Below are positions 41,743 through 51,981 of a stretch of 64,000 nucleotides of DNA, in pieces. The position numbers were made by a program, and so were the translations under genes. Numbering within the stretch: the first letter of the stretch is position 1; every line of letters begins with the position of its first letter. The stretch comes from Diploptera punctata (lineage: Eukaryota > Arthropoda > Insecta > Blattodea > Blaberidae): assembly GCA_030220185.1 (NCBI GenBank), contig JASPKZ010001241.1, positions 1,348,501 through 1,412,500 on the forward strand, written 5' to 3'. The notes beneath the pieces were generated by a model, which was not told where the DNA came from, made no database searches, and saw only the letters and a list, made by a program, of their open reading frames with translations.

Positions 41743-43859
41743 CCTTCGTGGAGAGGCAGAGATTGAGATTCTTATTCTTGAGGAGCTTCCCAAGAAGAAA
41801 AGAAGAAGAAGAATCTTCAGAAATCTTCCTTCACAAAACAACGACCAGAGCCCAGGAAACGGTCTGTTGAACAACTACTGGACTGCTAAACAGCCAGTAT
41901 TCATCGGCTCTTCCTGATTGGCCAGCGTGCTACAAGAGCTACTACGCAGTACATAAGCCAGCATCATACCAACACCTGATCGGCCAGCAGCCTTCAAGCT
42001 ACACAACCAAGATGCCCAAGTTTGGTAAGTATAAAAGCAGCAAAGAATCACCAAAACACCACCAGGAGGACTACGCACATTTAACATGGGAAGCCGCTGT
42101 CTCAGCAAAATCATCAGCCACGGCTGTTGAAAAAGTCAAGTCCCATCTAGTCGTCTCCTTGCCCCCAGAGGACTCATCATCTCATAATGAAGGGGCCTGT
42201 GGAGGCTTGAAGTCGAAGGACTCGCTCCCAATAAAAACAAGGACCTCTTCCCTGCTGGTACTTCGGGTCTATACCTGTCTACTGGCAAAAGCGAATGAGG
42301 AATTCCACAAATCCGAACCTCTCGCATTCATTTGTGAGAATACCAGGTTCGGTACAAGGGTCAGGCTGAATTCAGTTTCAGCCTACAACAAGTACCAGCA
42401 ACTGCTGAAGAACCACAACATCCCCTTCCGGACGGAAGAAAAACACCAGGCTACAAGGAGAGTAGTCATCAAAGGAATAGATCATATCATTGAACCATCC
42501 CTCATTCGGAGTGACTTGAAGGCCAGTGGGTTCGAGGCCTTGACGGTCGTCAACATGACGTCCGGAAGGACCAAGAGCCCACTGCCCATGTTTGTGGTCA
42601 CCCTGAAGGATGGCCCAAGGATCACTGATCTGCTGCAGCTCCGTAGGCTCCTTCACTATAAAGTGAAAATTGAGCCATATCGACGACTGCCAAAGAAGGT
42701 AGTACAGGTCACACCTGCTACCAATAACAAGACAGATTTGGTGGAACCCACTGTCTTACCCAACAACTCAGATCAGACAGAGCCAGCTGCTCTCCGACCT
42801 GAGCCCGTCCAGAACACAAATCTTAGCGCTACAACTGGCACTAAGCGAAAAAGAAAACGTACCGGGACCAAACAGGCTCGGGAAGAAAAGACCTTGCAAA
42901 TCAAGGCCTTGGGTGAGTCCATAATCTCACCCGAACCAAAGCACGTGACCATGGGCACTCAAACGACCATGGATCCGCAAAAAAAGAGTAGGTCGGTGCA
43001 AACCAACCCCTCTAAAAGGGATGGTCTAATCACAAATGAAGTGATAGACAAACTAGTTGAGGAACTAGAAACTGATCCAGATTCGCTGCTCATATGCATA
43101 GAACTTGATCATGCAAAACGCACTTTCTTAGTAGAGTGTACGTCAGCCCATAACGAAGACAGGATGAGCGCCAGCCCTCCCGAATCGTATGCAGACAGGA
43201 AGAGCTCTAGCCCTCCTGACAAATATGCCTCCTATTGGTAAATTGCCTTGGAGCCAATAACAACGCTGATCAATCTGGCTTTGCTTTAATTAAATTCAAG
43301 CCACTCTGCCAAGGTTTTAGGTGGTTTCCCTTGGCGATAAGACAAATGTCGGAGTGGTCCCTTTGAGTCCACCAGTAAATCATAACCCTCCCAAATTTTC
43401 AAAATTCTAAATTACAAATCAGATCAGCTAAATCCTGAGGTAGCCGTTTCTGGATGGAATGGCGGAGTGCCCTCCCGTCCTTGCCCTTTCGGGGCTTGGC
43501 GGCTTCTGCGGCTGTTGCGGTCTTCCTCTCGGCGGCATGATCGGCGAACATCTAGATCATTGGAATCGACCAGCGTCTGCGAGGCTTGGTGATGCCCGGC
43601 AATCGGATCTTTGACGACCGATCTGCGTCCGGTCGGACTCGGCAGTGGATATTCACTCAAACATCGACGACTAAAAACAAAGGGCTGAAGAGGGCATGTA
43701 AGACCCTATAGCAGCCGGAGGTGCTAGGTACCAACCTGCAAACCCTCGGCTGCCAAGTAGGCTCCCGGGAAGCCGGGTGCTTGCTTGGCTGGCTGAGAGG
43801 CAAGCAAAAAAGGACGGTCCAGCACTTCCACACACATTATCTTATCTTATCTTATCTTA
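41743..43859 (+). mobile_element. ORF1-only LINE-like element (Jockey-type), ends in TTATC repeats
   Basis: The 2,117-bp insert has a ~270-bp leader, one intact ORF of 409 codons, a ~620-bp 3' region and a (TTATC)n tail (about 43837-43859). No endonuclease or RT is present. The LTR is cut with no visible target duplication or loss. Its 3' end (about 43690-43840) is shared with the mosaic SINE at 10500-10845. The layout recalls Drosophila HeT-A, a Jockey-clade element that also encodes only a Gag-like ORF1. Confidence 0.7.
42012..43241 (+). CDS. ORF1 (Gag-like) protein of a Jockey-type LINE, lacking zinc knuckles
   Basis: 409 codons in one uninterrupted frame. Residues ~120-225 (NSVSAYNKYQQLL, RRVVIKGIDHIIEPSLIRSD, LPMFVVTLKD, KIEPYRR) match the region that precedes the CCHC zinc knuckles in Jockey-clade ORF1 proteins (PRE_C2HC type). 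In that family the knuckles normally follow. Here no Cys cluster follows; residues ~225-300 are Thr/Pro-rich with a basic KRKRKR stretch near 278. The C-terminus is acidic and then has two similar short blocks (MSASPPESYADRK and SSSPPDKYA). The probable role is RNA binding. The start was chosen as the first ATG after a leader without longer upstream frames. Confidence 0.7.
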   Translation: MPKFGKYKSSKESPKHHQEDYAHLTWEAAVSAKSSATAVEKVKSHLVVSLPPEDSSSHNEGACGGLKSKDSLPIKTRTSSLLVLRVYTCLLAKANEEFHKSEPLAFICENTRFGTRVRLNSVSAYNKYQQLLKNHNIPFRTEEKHQATRRVVIKGIDHIIEPSLIRSDLKASGFEALTVVNMTSGRTKSPLPMFVVTLKDGPRITDLLQLRRLLHYKVKIEPYRRLPKKVVQVTPATNNKTDLVEPTVLPNNSDQTEPAALRPEPVQNTNLSATTGTKRKRKRTGTKQAREEKTLQIKALGESIISPEPKHVTMGTQTTMDPQKKSRSVQTNPSKRDGLITNEVIDKLVEELETDPDSLLICIELDHAKRTFLVECTSAHNEDRMSASPPESYADRKSSSPPDKYASYW

Positions 43860-44540
43860 CGAACCTTATCATTCGATCGGCCTAGCAAGTGGCGTTATGT
43901 TGTGTAGAAGTGGATTCAGTATCCGAATCCAGCTTAAGTGCACCATGCATCGGCAAAGTTAACATGGTGATTTATAAGATAAACAAGTGGATTGTGACCG
44001 AGGAATGGTCGGATTTGAGTTAGTCCAATCAAGCATGGAAAAAGGAATTCCAATGGAGTTTGGACATGTATGAGTGTGACAGTTTGTATGGTATGTTATT
44101 TATTTAGTAATACTTTGTTATTATCTATGTCTGATCGATTGATCGAAGATCAATCTTTTGTTATTCATTTATTACTTTATTTTTACAATCAACACTTGTT
44201 TTTCATTAAAAGCTTAACTTTTATATTACGCCCCTTGTTGTTATTTAAGAGTAATCATTGTTCTCTATCCTGTAACGAAGTTATTTCATTCTATGCAATT
44301 TATAATCAGTATTTATATTTATATGCACGTTCAACTGGAAAAGAAAGATGAATTGTTAGCCGCCTTCTATGGGCCCGAGGCAGGCTGTTTTCTCATTAAT
44401 AACTTCTTTAGATATCAGGAACACGTTACTAAGTACAGCATAGTCATAACCCAACGATCCCGGAAGGTAGCAGTAGCAGTGAAGGTGGTTCACTCGCCAC
44501 AAATAGTTAGGCACAGAGTGGAGGAATAACACGCCACAAT

Positions 44541-44558
44541 TGGTTTATCAGAGCGTGG
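44541..44558 (+). other. Candidate primer-binding site
   Basis: TGGTTTATCAGAGCG starts two bases after the 5' LTR, where LTR elements pair with a tRNA 3' end (TGG complements CCA). I could not assign the tRNA. Confidence 0.5.
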
Positions 44559-44715
44559 TTTTGGGTTTTGGGTTTTTTGAGTTCAACGGTTTTTTGGGTT
44601 TTGGGTTTAGTTTACGTGGTTTATTGGGTTCAATGGTTTTTGGATTCAATATTTTTTTGGATTCAATGTTTATTGGGTTCACGTTTTTTGGATTCAATGT
44701 TTTGGATTCAATGCG
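44555..44715 (+). repeat. G/T-rich minisatellite in the Gypsy leader
   Basis: Degenerate TTTTGGATTCAATG/TTTTGGGTTCAATG units repeat about eight to ten times between the primer site and gag. No such repeat follows the 3' LTR. Confidence 0.75.
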
Positions 44716-45080
44716 CACAAATGGTCGCAGATGTGTAATTTTGGGTTCACTAAGTACAAATGGTAGAAAAGCGTTTGTTTTGTGTTTTTCACATTACAAG
44801 ATATGCTGTATGTTATTAACTGTGGTTCTTGTAGTATCAATTTAATTCAAGTTTCGGAGTTTTGGTCTCAAACACCAAGACAAGGGTATGAACTCTGTAT
44901 TATGGTCCTTAATGAAATTTAGAATTAGAAAATCTGTATCTTTTCAGAGATATTACCCTGCGGATTATTACTTGTTTTCGATACTTGGTATTTATGTTAA
45001 AGTTATTAAGTATTGGTTTACGTGTTTGCTTTACGTTACGTAAATATTGACTCATCTTTCTTTATAACAGAGACTGATTT

Positions 45081-46742
45081 ATGCATATAAAACTACGTTC
45101 GCCTGTAATTGTTTACGTCTTGTGTCTATTATACTTTGTAATCATGCCTAGTTGGATAGATGTAATATCCAAAGACCATCTCGCTCGAGAGTTAAACCTA
45201 CTAGGTATTGAGGTTGAAGGTGATGTAAACATATTACGTCAGCGGCTTAAAAATCATATGAATTCTCTCTCCCCGGCTGAACAAATGTTAATAAAGCGTA
45301 AGTTTATTGTAGATAGTGCAAATCAAGAGGATTATTTGGCAGAACAGCATAAGAATATAAGTGATCATAGACTTAGCTCTATCAAAGATTTTTCGAGTGG
45401 AACTGTCTCCAACCTTTCTCCTTTTTTGGAAGAGAATAATCAGCGGATTTTTCGAGAGTTAATTAGAAAAGTTGATCCCTGCGACGGTGAAGATAAGGAA
45501 TCGCTAGTGGTCTTCCTCATTAAAATTAACTCGCTCTTCGAATTGAAATTGGTTCCCGATGAGTATTTTGTAAACTCGATTTTGAGTTGCATCGGAGGAA
45601 TTCTATTGAAAGTCTGGAGTGAAGTTGTTAAGTTGAGATTCTCTTGGATGGAGAGTTTAGAACATGTGAAGTGTTCATTGTTGCCTCCTAGATTGTTGGA
45701 AGACTTTTGGATTAAATTTGTCTCACGACGATTCCAAATGCCTAAGGAATCTTTGTTGGAGTTTATCTCCAATATACAAGGAGCTTCACTTGTGTTGAAT
45801 CCTTTATTTTCGGAAGAAAAGTTAATGGATCTCATTCTGCAAAATATGTCCCTGGCTACTAGACAGCATTTGGTTTTTGCTACGAAGCCTCAAAATGTAG
45901 CCGAAATGTGTGTCTTGGCCAGGAAAGTGGCGGATTTCGAGATCGCTGAAAGACAGAGGGACTTTAGTGAGAAAAGTAAAATTGACAATTTAAGTAAATC
46001 TAATACTTCGGCGAATCGTCCTTCTTGGCAATCAAAAAATAATCTACAATGTTGGAAATGTCAACGGTATGGGCATCTTTCTAGAGAATGTCGGTCCAAA
46101 GACTTAGATATTCCTCAGGTTAATGTTATGACTTTATCCTCGAGAAGGTATAAGAAAAGAATTCAAACTTCTAAGAGAATATTTCCTTCAGGGAATAATA
46201 GACCGTCATCTTTTGCGGCAAATTTGCCTCGTTTACCGGTGGAAGTTTTCCACCAGAAAATAGACGGTTTATTGGATAGTGGTGCGTCTATTTCTCTTGT
46301 GCGAGAAGACTTTATCTCTGCTTTGCCTAAGAAATTTTTGAAGAAGACTTCTTTGAAGTGTAAATCAGTTAACAATCAAATTTTCTCTGTAGATAAAATG
46401 GTTCGTTTGCACTTAAAGATAAATAAATTTTCATGGGACCAGTTGTTTTATGTGGCCCCAGAGTTGCCTGTTCCTATTATTCTAGGTTACGACTTTATGT
46501 CGAAATCCGGCATGAAAATCGATTTTCAGAATAGAGTCTGTAATTTCAGATTTGCTCGAGACGTTTCGCTGCCGTTTAACGTACATCCTTGTATGTATGG
46601 GCATGCGTGTGGTAAGAATCCTTCGAAACAACGTTGTGTTATGTCTCTCAATAATCTTGAGGAGGATAAGGAATTATCTAAATTGGTGAAAGAATTCCCA
46701 GGATTATTTAGTAATCAATTAGGAAGAGCAAGAAAGAAATAG
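45081..46742 (+). CDS. gag: Gag-protease polyprotein of the Gypsy element
   Basis: 553 codons from the first ATG. The ATG at 45144 (residue 22, MPSWIDVISK) is a more likely start because a SAP-like motif (ISKDHLARELNLLGIEVEG) follows it, as in other arthropod Gypsy Gags. A capsid-like helical region follows. Then comes one CCHC knuckle at residues 324-337 (CWKCQRYGHLSREC). The aspartic protease active site LDSGAS is near residue 399 and GYDFM lies downstream. It packages element RNA and processes the polyprotein. The frame ends at 46740-46742, before RT. Confidence 0.85.
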   Translation: MHIKLRSPVIVYVLCLLYFVIMPSWIDVISKDHLARELNLLGIEVEGDVNILRQRLKNHMNSLSPAEQMLIKRKFIVDSANQEDYLAEQHKNISDHRLSSIKDFSSGTVSNLSPFLEENNQRIFRELIRKVDPCDGEDKESLVVFLIKINSLFELKLVPDEYFVNSILSCIGGILLKVWSEVVKLRFSWMESLEHVKCSLLPPRLLEDFWIKFVSRRFQMPKESLLEFISNIQGASLVLNPLFSEEKLMDLILQNMSLATRQHLVFATKPQNVAEMCVLARKVADFEIAERQRDFSEKSKIDNLSKSNTSANRPSWQSKNNLQCWKCQRYGHLSRECRSKDLDIPQVNVMTLSSRRYKKRIQTSKRIFPSGNNRPSSFAANLPRLPVEVFHQKIDGLLDSGASISLVREDFISALPKKFLKKTSLKCKSVNNQIFSVDKMVRLHLKINKFSWDQLFYVAPELPVPIILGYDFMSKSGMKIDFQNRVCNFRFARDVSLPFNVHPCMYGHACGKNPSKQRCVMSLNNLEEDKELSKLVKEFPGLFSNQLGRARKK

Positions 46743-49032
46743 TTTTTGTGAACTGGAATTGTTGGATAATGTCCCTGTGCGGTCTCCACCTTTTCAATTC
46801 TCTCCACCTAAGTTGCAATTATTACAAAGCGAAATTCATAAGCTTATGCAACAAGGTGTTATTAGGCCAAGTCGTTCTAGTTATGCGAGCCCAGCTTTTC
46901 TTGTTCCAAAACCTAGTGGAGGCCATAGGTTGGTCATCGATTATAGGAAGCTTAATGATAAAGTAGTGTTTGATTGCTTCCCATTGCCCACTTTGGAAGC
47001 AGCTTTCCAAATATTTCATGGAGCCAAAGTGTTTTCCGTAATTGATTTGCATTCCGCCTTTTTTCAGATACCGTTAACTCCATCCAGTAGAAAATACACA
47101 GCTTTTGTCACTCCTAACGGACTTTACGAATTTAATATTTTGCCTATGGGTTTGAGTGTAGGTAGTCAAGTATTGAGCCGTGAATTAGACAAGTTATTTG
47201 GAGATTTGAAGTACAAATATGTTTTTCAGTACTGTGATGATCTCATCGTGTATTCTTCTGATATGCAGCAACATCTTGCTCATTTGAGAGAAGTCTTTGA
47301 GAGGTTAAACAATAAAGGATTTACTGTTAATCCTGAAAAGATCACTTTAGGATGTTCTAAGATAAAGTTTTTGGGTCATTTGTTGTCAGCCGAAGGTATC
47401 CAGGTGAACCCGGAGAGAGTTGAAGCCATCAAAAATCTTCCTACACCTAAGAATTTAAAAGGCGTTAGAAGTTTCATGGGAATGGTGGGCTTTTATGCCA
47501 GATTTATTCCTAACTTCTCTCAGATTGCCCTTCCTTTGAATAACTTGAAGAAAAAGAAAACTAAATTCTTATGGAGTCAAGAATGCGAAATTTCTTTTCA
47601 AAGTCTTAAATTAGCTCTTTGTGAGGCTCCTACTTTACAGGTTCCCGATTTCAATAAGAAATTTGTTCTTCAGTGTGACGCCAGTGATAGAGCGTTAGGT
47701 GCGGTTCTTAATCAAGAAGTTGAAGGCAATTTAGCGCCTGTGGGATATGCTAGTCGCACTTTAAATGAGGCTGAGATTAAATATAGCATTTACGAGAGAG
47801 AGATTTTAGCTATTGTTTTCGGTTGTGAAAAGTTCCGCACCTTTTTGGAACATAACCGTTTCGTGGTTCACTCGGATAATCAAGCAGTTTCTTGGTTATG
47901 TAAGAACAGTGGTACCCTGGGTAGAATCGGTAGGTGGGTTGTGCGTCTTTCTGCTTTCAATTTTGAAGTAGTTCATGTTAGAGGATCTGATAACGCGGTA
48001 GCTGATGGTTTATCGCGACTGTTCCATGAAGATGAAATTCCGGAGCACCCTCAAGTCAATCTTCTATCGAACTTTCCTGCATCATTTAAAGATCTTAAAT
48101 TGCATCAGCAAGAAGATAACGATTGTAAGAGATTATTTGCTCAAATTAGAGCTGGCACTAATAGTCCAGATTTTTCTTTACATAGAGGTCTATTAGTGTA
48201 TAATCCTCGAAAAGGTCCGAAGAATCGTGTGTTGGTCCCCGTAGTACTGCGGCCTGTTTTACTTAAGTATTATCACGATTCTCCTTTGGGCATGCATTTG
48301 GGCATTGCCAAGACTATGGAAAAGCTCAATAGACAATATTACTGGCCTCATATGGGTGAGGATGTGCGTAAATACATTTTGAATTGCGTTGATTGTCAGC
48401 GAGCTAAGCCTGCCCCTAACACAAAAGTTGGTCTTCATTCGGCGGAGCCCTCCACAGCTCCCATGCAAAGACTCTTTATTGATTTCTTTGGTCCCTTAGT
48501 TCGCTCTAAACGAGGTAATGTTGGGGTTCTAGCAGTTGTCGACGGGTTCTCTAAATACGTTGTGTTTCATCCTGTGAGATCCTTGAAATCTAATGCGGTT
48601 GTAGAATTCTTCACTAGAAACTTTTTTCCGAACTTTGGTGTGCCTGAATCCATTGTTTCGGATAATGCAAAAGCCTTTACTTCTCATATGTTTAAGAATA
48701 TGTGTTTCGATTGGGGTGTTCGTCGCATTACTACTTCTCCCCATTATCCAAAACCTAACCTTTGTGAGAGGTTTTTCCGCTCGTTGAAAGCAGGGCTTAC
48801 CATTTTTCATAATGTTAAGCAAAATGTTTGGGATCAACATTTGCCGTTGTTTGCTTTGGGTTGTAATGATGCGGTCCATGAGTCGACAAAAACTACCCCT
48901 GCCGAATTGTTTTTAGGTAGACGTATTATGCATCCCTTAGAATTAAACTGGCACATTACGGAAGCCGATTTAAGTGATTTGAAACAAGCCGATAAAGTTC
49001 AGAAATGGGGAGGAAGCATTCAAGAATCTTAA
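46723..49032 (+). CDS. pol: Pol (RT, RNase H, integrase) of the Gypsy element
   Basis: The frame opens at 46723, 20 bases before the gag stop, and is shifted +1 relative to gag. Residues below count from 46759. RT: ASPAFLVPKPSGGHRLVIDY and the catalytic YCDD at 158-161. RNase H: D307, E348 and D373 (CDASDRALG, YEREIL, HSDN). Integrase: zinc residues H506, H513, C543 and C546, then D575, D635 and E670, with 34 residues between the last two. All catalytic residues are present. The frame ends early at 49030-49032, and the C-terminal integrase tail continues in another frame to about 49265. Confidence 0.85.
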   Translation, partial: EEQERNSFCELELLDNVPVRSPPFQFSPPKLQLLQSEIHKLMQQGVIRPSRSSYASPAFLVPKPSGGHRLVIDYRKLNDKVVFDCFPLPTLEAAFQIFHGAKVFSVIDLHSAFFQIPLTPSSRKYTAFVTPNGLYEFNILPMGLSVGSQVLSRELDKLFGDLKYKYVFQYCDDLIVYSSDMQQHLAHLREVFERLNNKGFTVNPEKITLGCSKIKFLGHLLSAEGIQVNPERVEAIKNLPTPKNLKGVRSFMGMVGFYARFIPNFSQIALPLNNLKKKKTKFLWSQECEISFQSLKLALCEAPTLQVPDFNKKFVLQCDASDRALGAVLNQEVEGNLAPVGYASRTLNEAEIKYSIYEREILAIVFGCEKFRTFLEHNRFVVHSDNQAVSWLCKNSGTLGRIGRWVVRLSAFNFEVVHVRGSDNAVADGLSRLFHEDEIPEHPQVNLLSNFPASFKDLKLHQQEDNDCKRLFAQIRAGTNSPDFSLHRGLLVYNPRKGPKNRVLVPVVLRPVLLKYYHDSPLGMHLGIAKTMEKLNRQYYWPHMGEDVRKYILNCVDCQRAKPAPNTKVGLHSAEPSTAPMQRLFIDFFGPLVRSKRGNVGVLAVVDGFSKYVVFHPVRSLKSNAVVEFFTRNFFPNFGVPESIVSDNAKAFTSHMFKNMCFDWGVRRITTSPHYPKPNLCERFFRSLKAGLTIFHNVKQNVWDQHLPLFALGCNDAVHESTKTTPAELFLGRRIMHPLELNWHITEADLSDLKQADKVQKWGGSIQES

Positions 49033-49265
49033 GCTCGCTAAAGAGAACGTAGCTAATAGGTATAATAAGGATAGGAAGGACGTCTCTTATAAGGTTGGCG
49101 ATCGAGTACGTTATCGCCTTTATCCACTCAGTAATCGTGGGGAGCAACGTATGGGAAAACTTATGTTCAAATGGTCTGAACCTTATGTTGTAAAACGCTT
49201 TCTAACACCAGTCACCCTGGAGTTGGAAAAACGTCAATGGCCATGTCATGAAACAGCATGTTAGT
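49010..49265 (+). pseudogene. Integrase C-terminal tail in a shifted frame
   Basis: FKNLKLAKENVANRYNKDRK and YKVGDRVRYRLYPLSNRG, with KWSEPYVV, form the usual C-terminal GPY/F-like integrase region. It is out of frame with pol after about 49008, so one small indel separates them. Confidence 0.7.
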
Positions 49266-49862
49266 CAGATTAAATTATGTAATACTGTGGAGTAAACTCT
49301 AGCATGTTTGTAGAAAAAAGAGCTGTATGTTAAGCTAGATATTTTGTATTATGACACATGTTGAATTAGTATATCTATGGTTCTGCTTTCCTGCTTTTGC
49401 CTGTTCTTTGTTTCAGTTTACCTTTCCTAAACATTGGCAGTTCGACTGTTTGTAAGCCTGGAGTGTTCGGCAGTCGAGCGCTTGGAGGATCCGGCCGACC
49501 CCCGAGTGCCCAGCTGACCAACATAGTGGCTTTTGGAACTACGGATTCTTGGAAAGCGGTGGAACGGGATTGCGATCCGGCAATCCAATTATCATATCGT
49601 CACCCGGGTCTTCAACTGGAACACCGCAGACTTGTACTATGGCGGCTGAATCAAATGGAGTTTATTTTCAGCGCATGAATAGTCTACATTAAAGCGAGTG
49701 TGGTGATTGTGATATTGGGGACGATGGAAGATTTGGATTAAAATTGCCGCTGGAATCCGATAGTGTTTATGTGCCCCTCCCAACGTGGGATTGTTTCACT
49801 GGACATTATTTTAAAGCCTATGGACTCTTTTTCTTTTACCCGGAGGGTGTAGGGGGAGCTAT
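49266..49862 (+). other. Gypsy 3' noncoding region with a polypurine tract
   Basis: There is no env-like frame. A purine-rich run (GGAGGGTGTAGGGGGAG, about 49842-49858) lies just before the 3' LTR, where plus-strand priming takes place. Confidence 0.65.
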
Positions 49863-50724
49863 TGAACCGAAAGTACCTTTTTCCGGTTCAGTTACTCATC
49901 TTTGTACTCCTCCAGAACATTTATGAAGCCTGCCAATGTCCCTTGTTCCGTGTGGCTACCCCTTCCCTTTTACCCTTTCCTCCGCGCATCTTTATAGCGC
50001 ACATCCCCTCTACTCGCGAACCTTTTATATGCTTGGTAATCTCAACGAACCTTATCATTCGATCGGCCTAGCAAGTGGCGTTATGTTGTGTAGAAGTGGA
50101 TTCAGTATCCGAATCCAGCTTAAGTGCACCATGCATCGGCAAAGTTAACATGGTGATTTATAAGATAAACAAGTGGATTGTGACCGAGGAATGGTCGGAT
50201 TTGAGTTAGTCCAATCAAGCATGGAAAAAGGAATTCCAATGGAGTTTGGACATGTATGAGTGTGACAGTTTGTATGGTATGTTATTTATTTAGTAATACT
50301 TTGTTATTATCTATGTCTGATCGATTGATCGAAGATCAATCTTTTGTTATTCATTTATTACTTTATTTTTACAATCAACACTTGTTTTTCATTAAAAGCT
50401 TAACTTTTATATTACGCCCCTTGTTGTTATTTAAGAGTAATCATTGTTCTCTATCCTGTAACGAAGTTATTTCATTTTATGCAATTTATAATCAGTATTT
50501 ATATTTATATGCACGTTCAACTGGAAAAGAAAGATGAATTGTTAGCCGCCTTCTATGGGCCCGAGGCAGGCTGTTTTCTCATTAATAACTTCTTTAGATA
50601 TCAGGAACACTTTACTAAGTACAGCATAGTCATAACCCAACGATCCCGGAAGGTAGCAGTAGCAGTGAAGGTGGTTCACTCGCCACAAATAGTTAGGCAC
50701 AGAGTGGAGGAATAACACGCCACA
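49863..50724 (+). repeat. 3' LTR of the Gypsy element (862 bp)
   Basis: Starts TGAACCGAAAG and ends ACGCCACA. Uninterrupted, it serves as the reference for the split 5' LTR. Confidence 0.95.
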
Positions 50725-50728
50725 GATT

Positions 50729-51981
50729 TGTTTTAAAGAAACTGGGAGAAAATTCTTTAAACGTTTAAGATAATGTAAGATGGAGAAAGTCTTTTTACAT
50801 ATGTGTTTCACTTGTGTTTGCCAGATTAAATTTGCGTCTAGATGTAGTCCAAGATCTATTACTGAAGAAGAATAAGGGATAATTATATTATTTATAGTAA
50901 TATTTGGAAGTGCAGATATGTCAAAGGTTGTAAGCAGTCTTTGTTTTCCCATTAGAATTACTTGTGACTTGTTAGGATTTAGATTTAGACCGATACTTGA
51001 AGACCAGTTAAAGATGGATATGAGATGGTCATTCATTTTCGTCAAGCTGTTATAGAGAGAATGAGGAGGTGAATGTAGGTAAATTTGGAGATAATCAGCG
51101 TAGAGGTGATAACGGCAGTGCTTTAGTACAGTTGACAAGTCATTTATGTAGATTGAGAAAAGAAGAGGTCCGAGAACACTGCACTGGGGGACTCCAGCCG
51201 GCACGTTGCGCCAAGACGATGATCTAGAGTTTAATGAAACGTATTGTTGACGACCGTGCAGGTATGAGTCGAAAAAGGATACAGCGCTGTCAGACAAGTG
51301 TTGGTGCTTGAGCTTTATTATAAGTAAGTCGTGGTCTACTGTGTCAAAAGCTTTCCTGAAGTCAAATAAGGTTAAAGGAGTCAATTGATGTCTGTCCACG
51401 GCTTCACGATTATCTTCAGTAATTTTTAGCAAAGCTCTGGTTTTGCTATGACCAGATCTAAAGCCGGATTGATAAGGATCAAGGAGGTGATTTTCTTGGA
51501 GATATTCAGTTATTTGCTTATGTACAATATGTTCCAGGGCTTTAGATAATGTCGGGAGGATGCTAATCGGTCGGAAGTCATTACAGTTAATAGGTGTACT
51601 TATTTTTGGTATAGGCCGAACTCTAGACTGTTTCCATACAGTAGGGAAGATATAAGTTATAAGGGAAGCATTAAAAATATGAGTCACTGTGGGTAGTATA
51701 ATGTCAATGATTTTATTTAGCATTAAAATGCTGATTTTATCTGTTCCTTGTGCATTGGATTTAATCTGCTTGAGTGCTTTTTTAACAACGTCTATAGGCG
51801 AAATGTCGTAAAAGTAAAATTTATCTCTTTCTATATGGGGGGATGGGGATAAGTCTTTAAGAATGGCTATTTTAGTCTTGTTGTCTGGAGGTGTCATGGG
51901 TATTGAGGTAAAATGTTCATTTAAGTCATCTACAGAAATGTGTATAGAGTCAGTTGAGGGATTCAACTGTCTAAGTCCCAT
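50729..51981 (-). pseudogene. LINE ORF2 reverse transcriptase with YADY instead of YADD
   Basis: From the ATG-proximal side: IKSNAQGTDKISILMLNK (block 1), CNDFRPISILPTLSKALE (block 2), YQSGFRSGHSKTRALL, LFDFRKAFDTVDHDLL (first Asp), PAGVPQCSVLGPLLFSIYIND, then HLYADYLQIY where the second catalytic Asp of YADD is Tyr. SVIDLGLHLDANLIW follows. The native sequence stops at the Gypsy junction (50728); the extra codons to 50542 read into the LTR. Inactive. Confidence 0.85.

Larger units (their letters stand above)
41560..44538 (+). repeat. 5' LTR, interrupted by a 2.1-kb LINE-like insertion
   Basis: LTR segments 41560-41742 (183 bp) and 43860-44538 (679 bp) add up to 862 bp, the same as the 3' LTR. 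Relative to the 3' LTR I see C/T in TTCATT(C/T)TATGC and G/T in AACAC(G/T)TTACT. Confidence 0.9.
41560..50724 (+). mobile_element. Ty3/Gypsy LTR retrotransposon with 4-bp TSD
   Basis: The two LTRs (41560-44538, split; 49863-50724) start TG and end CA. GATT lies directly outside both (41556-41559 and 50725-50728). The order gag, protease, RT, RNase H, integrase is that of Ty3/Gypsy elements. There is no envelope-like frame between the integrase end (about 49250) and the 3' LTR. It sits in the ORF2 of a minus-strand LINE. I noticed two differences between the LTRs, so the insertion is young. Confidence 0.9.

Noticed and set aside
42136..43660. Minus-strand ORFs at 42136, 42378, 42773 and 43424
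   Set aside because: Shadows of the plus-strand ORF1 and its 3' region, with no domain of their own.
44070..44529. Pairs of identical ORFs at 44070/50256 and 44293/50479 as duplicated genes
   Set aside because: They lie within the two LTRs and are identical because the LTRs are.
49266..49862. Envelope gene in the Gypsy element
   Set aside because: Only ~600 bases lie between the integrase end and the 3' LTR, without a signal peptide, membrane segment or long frame.
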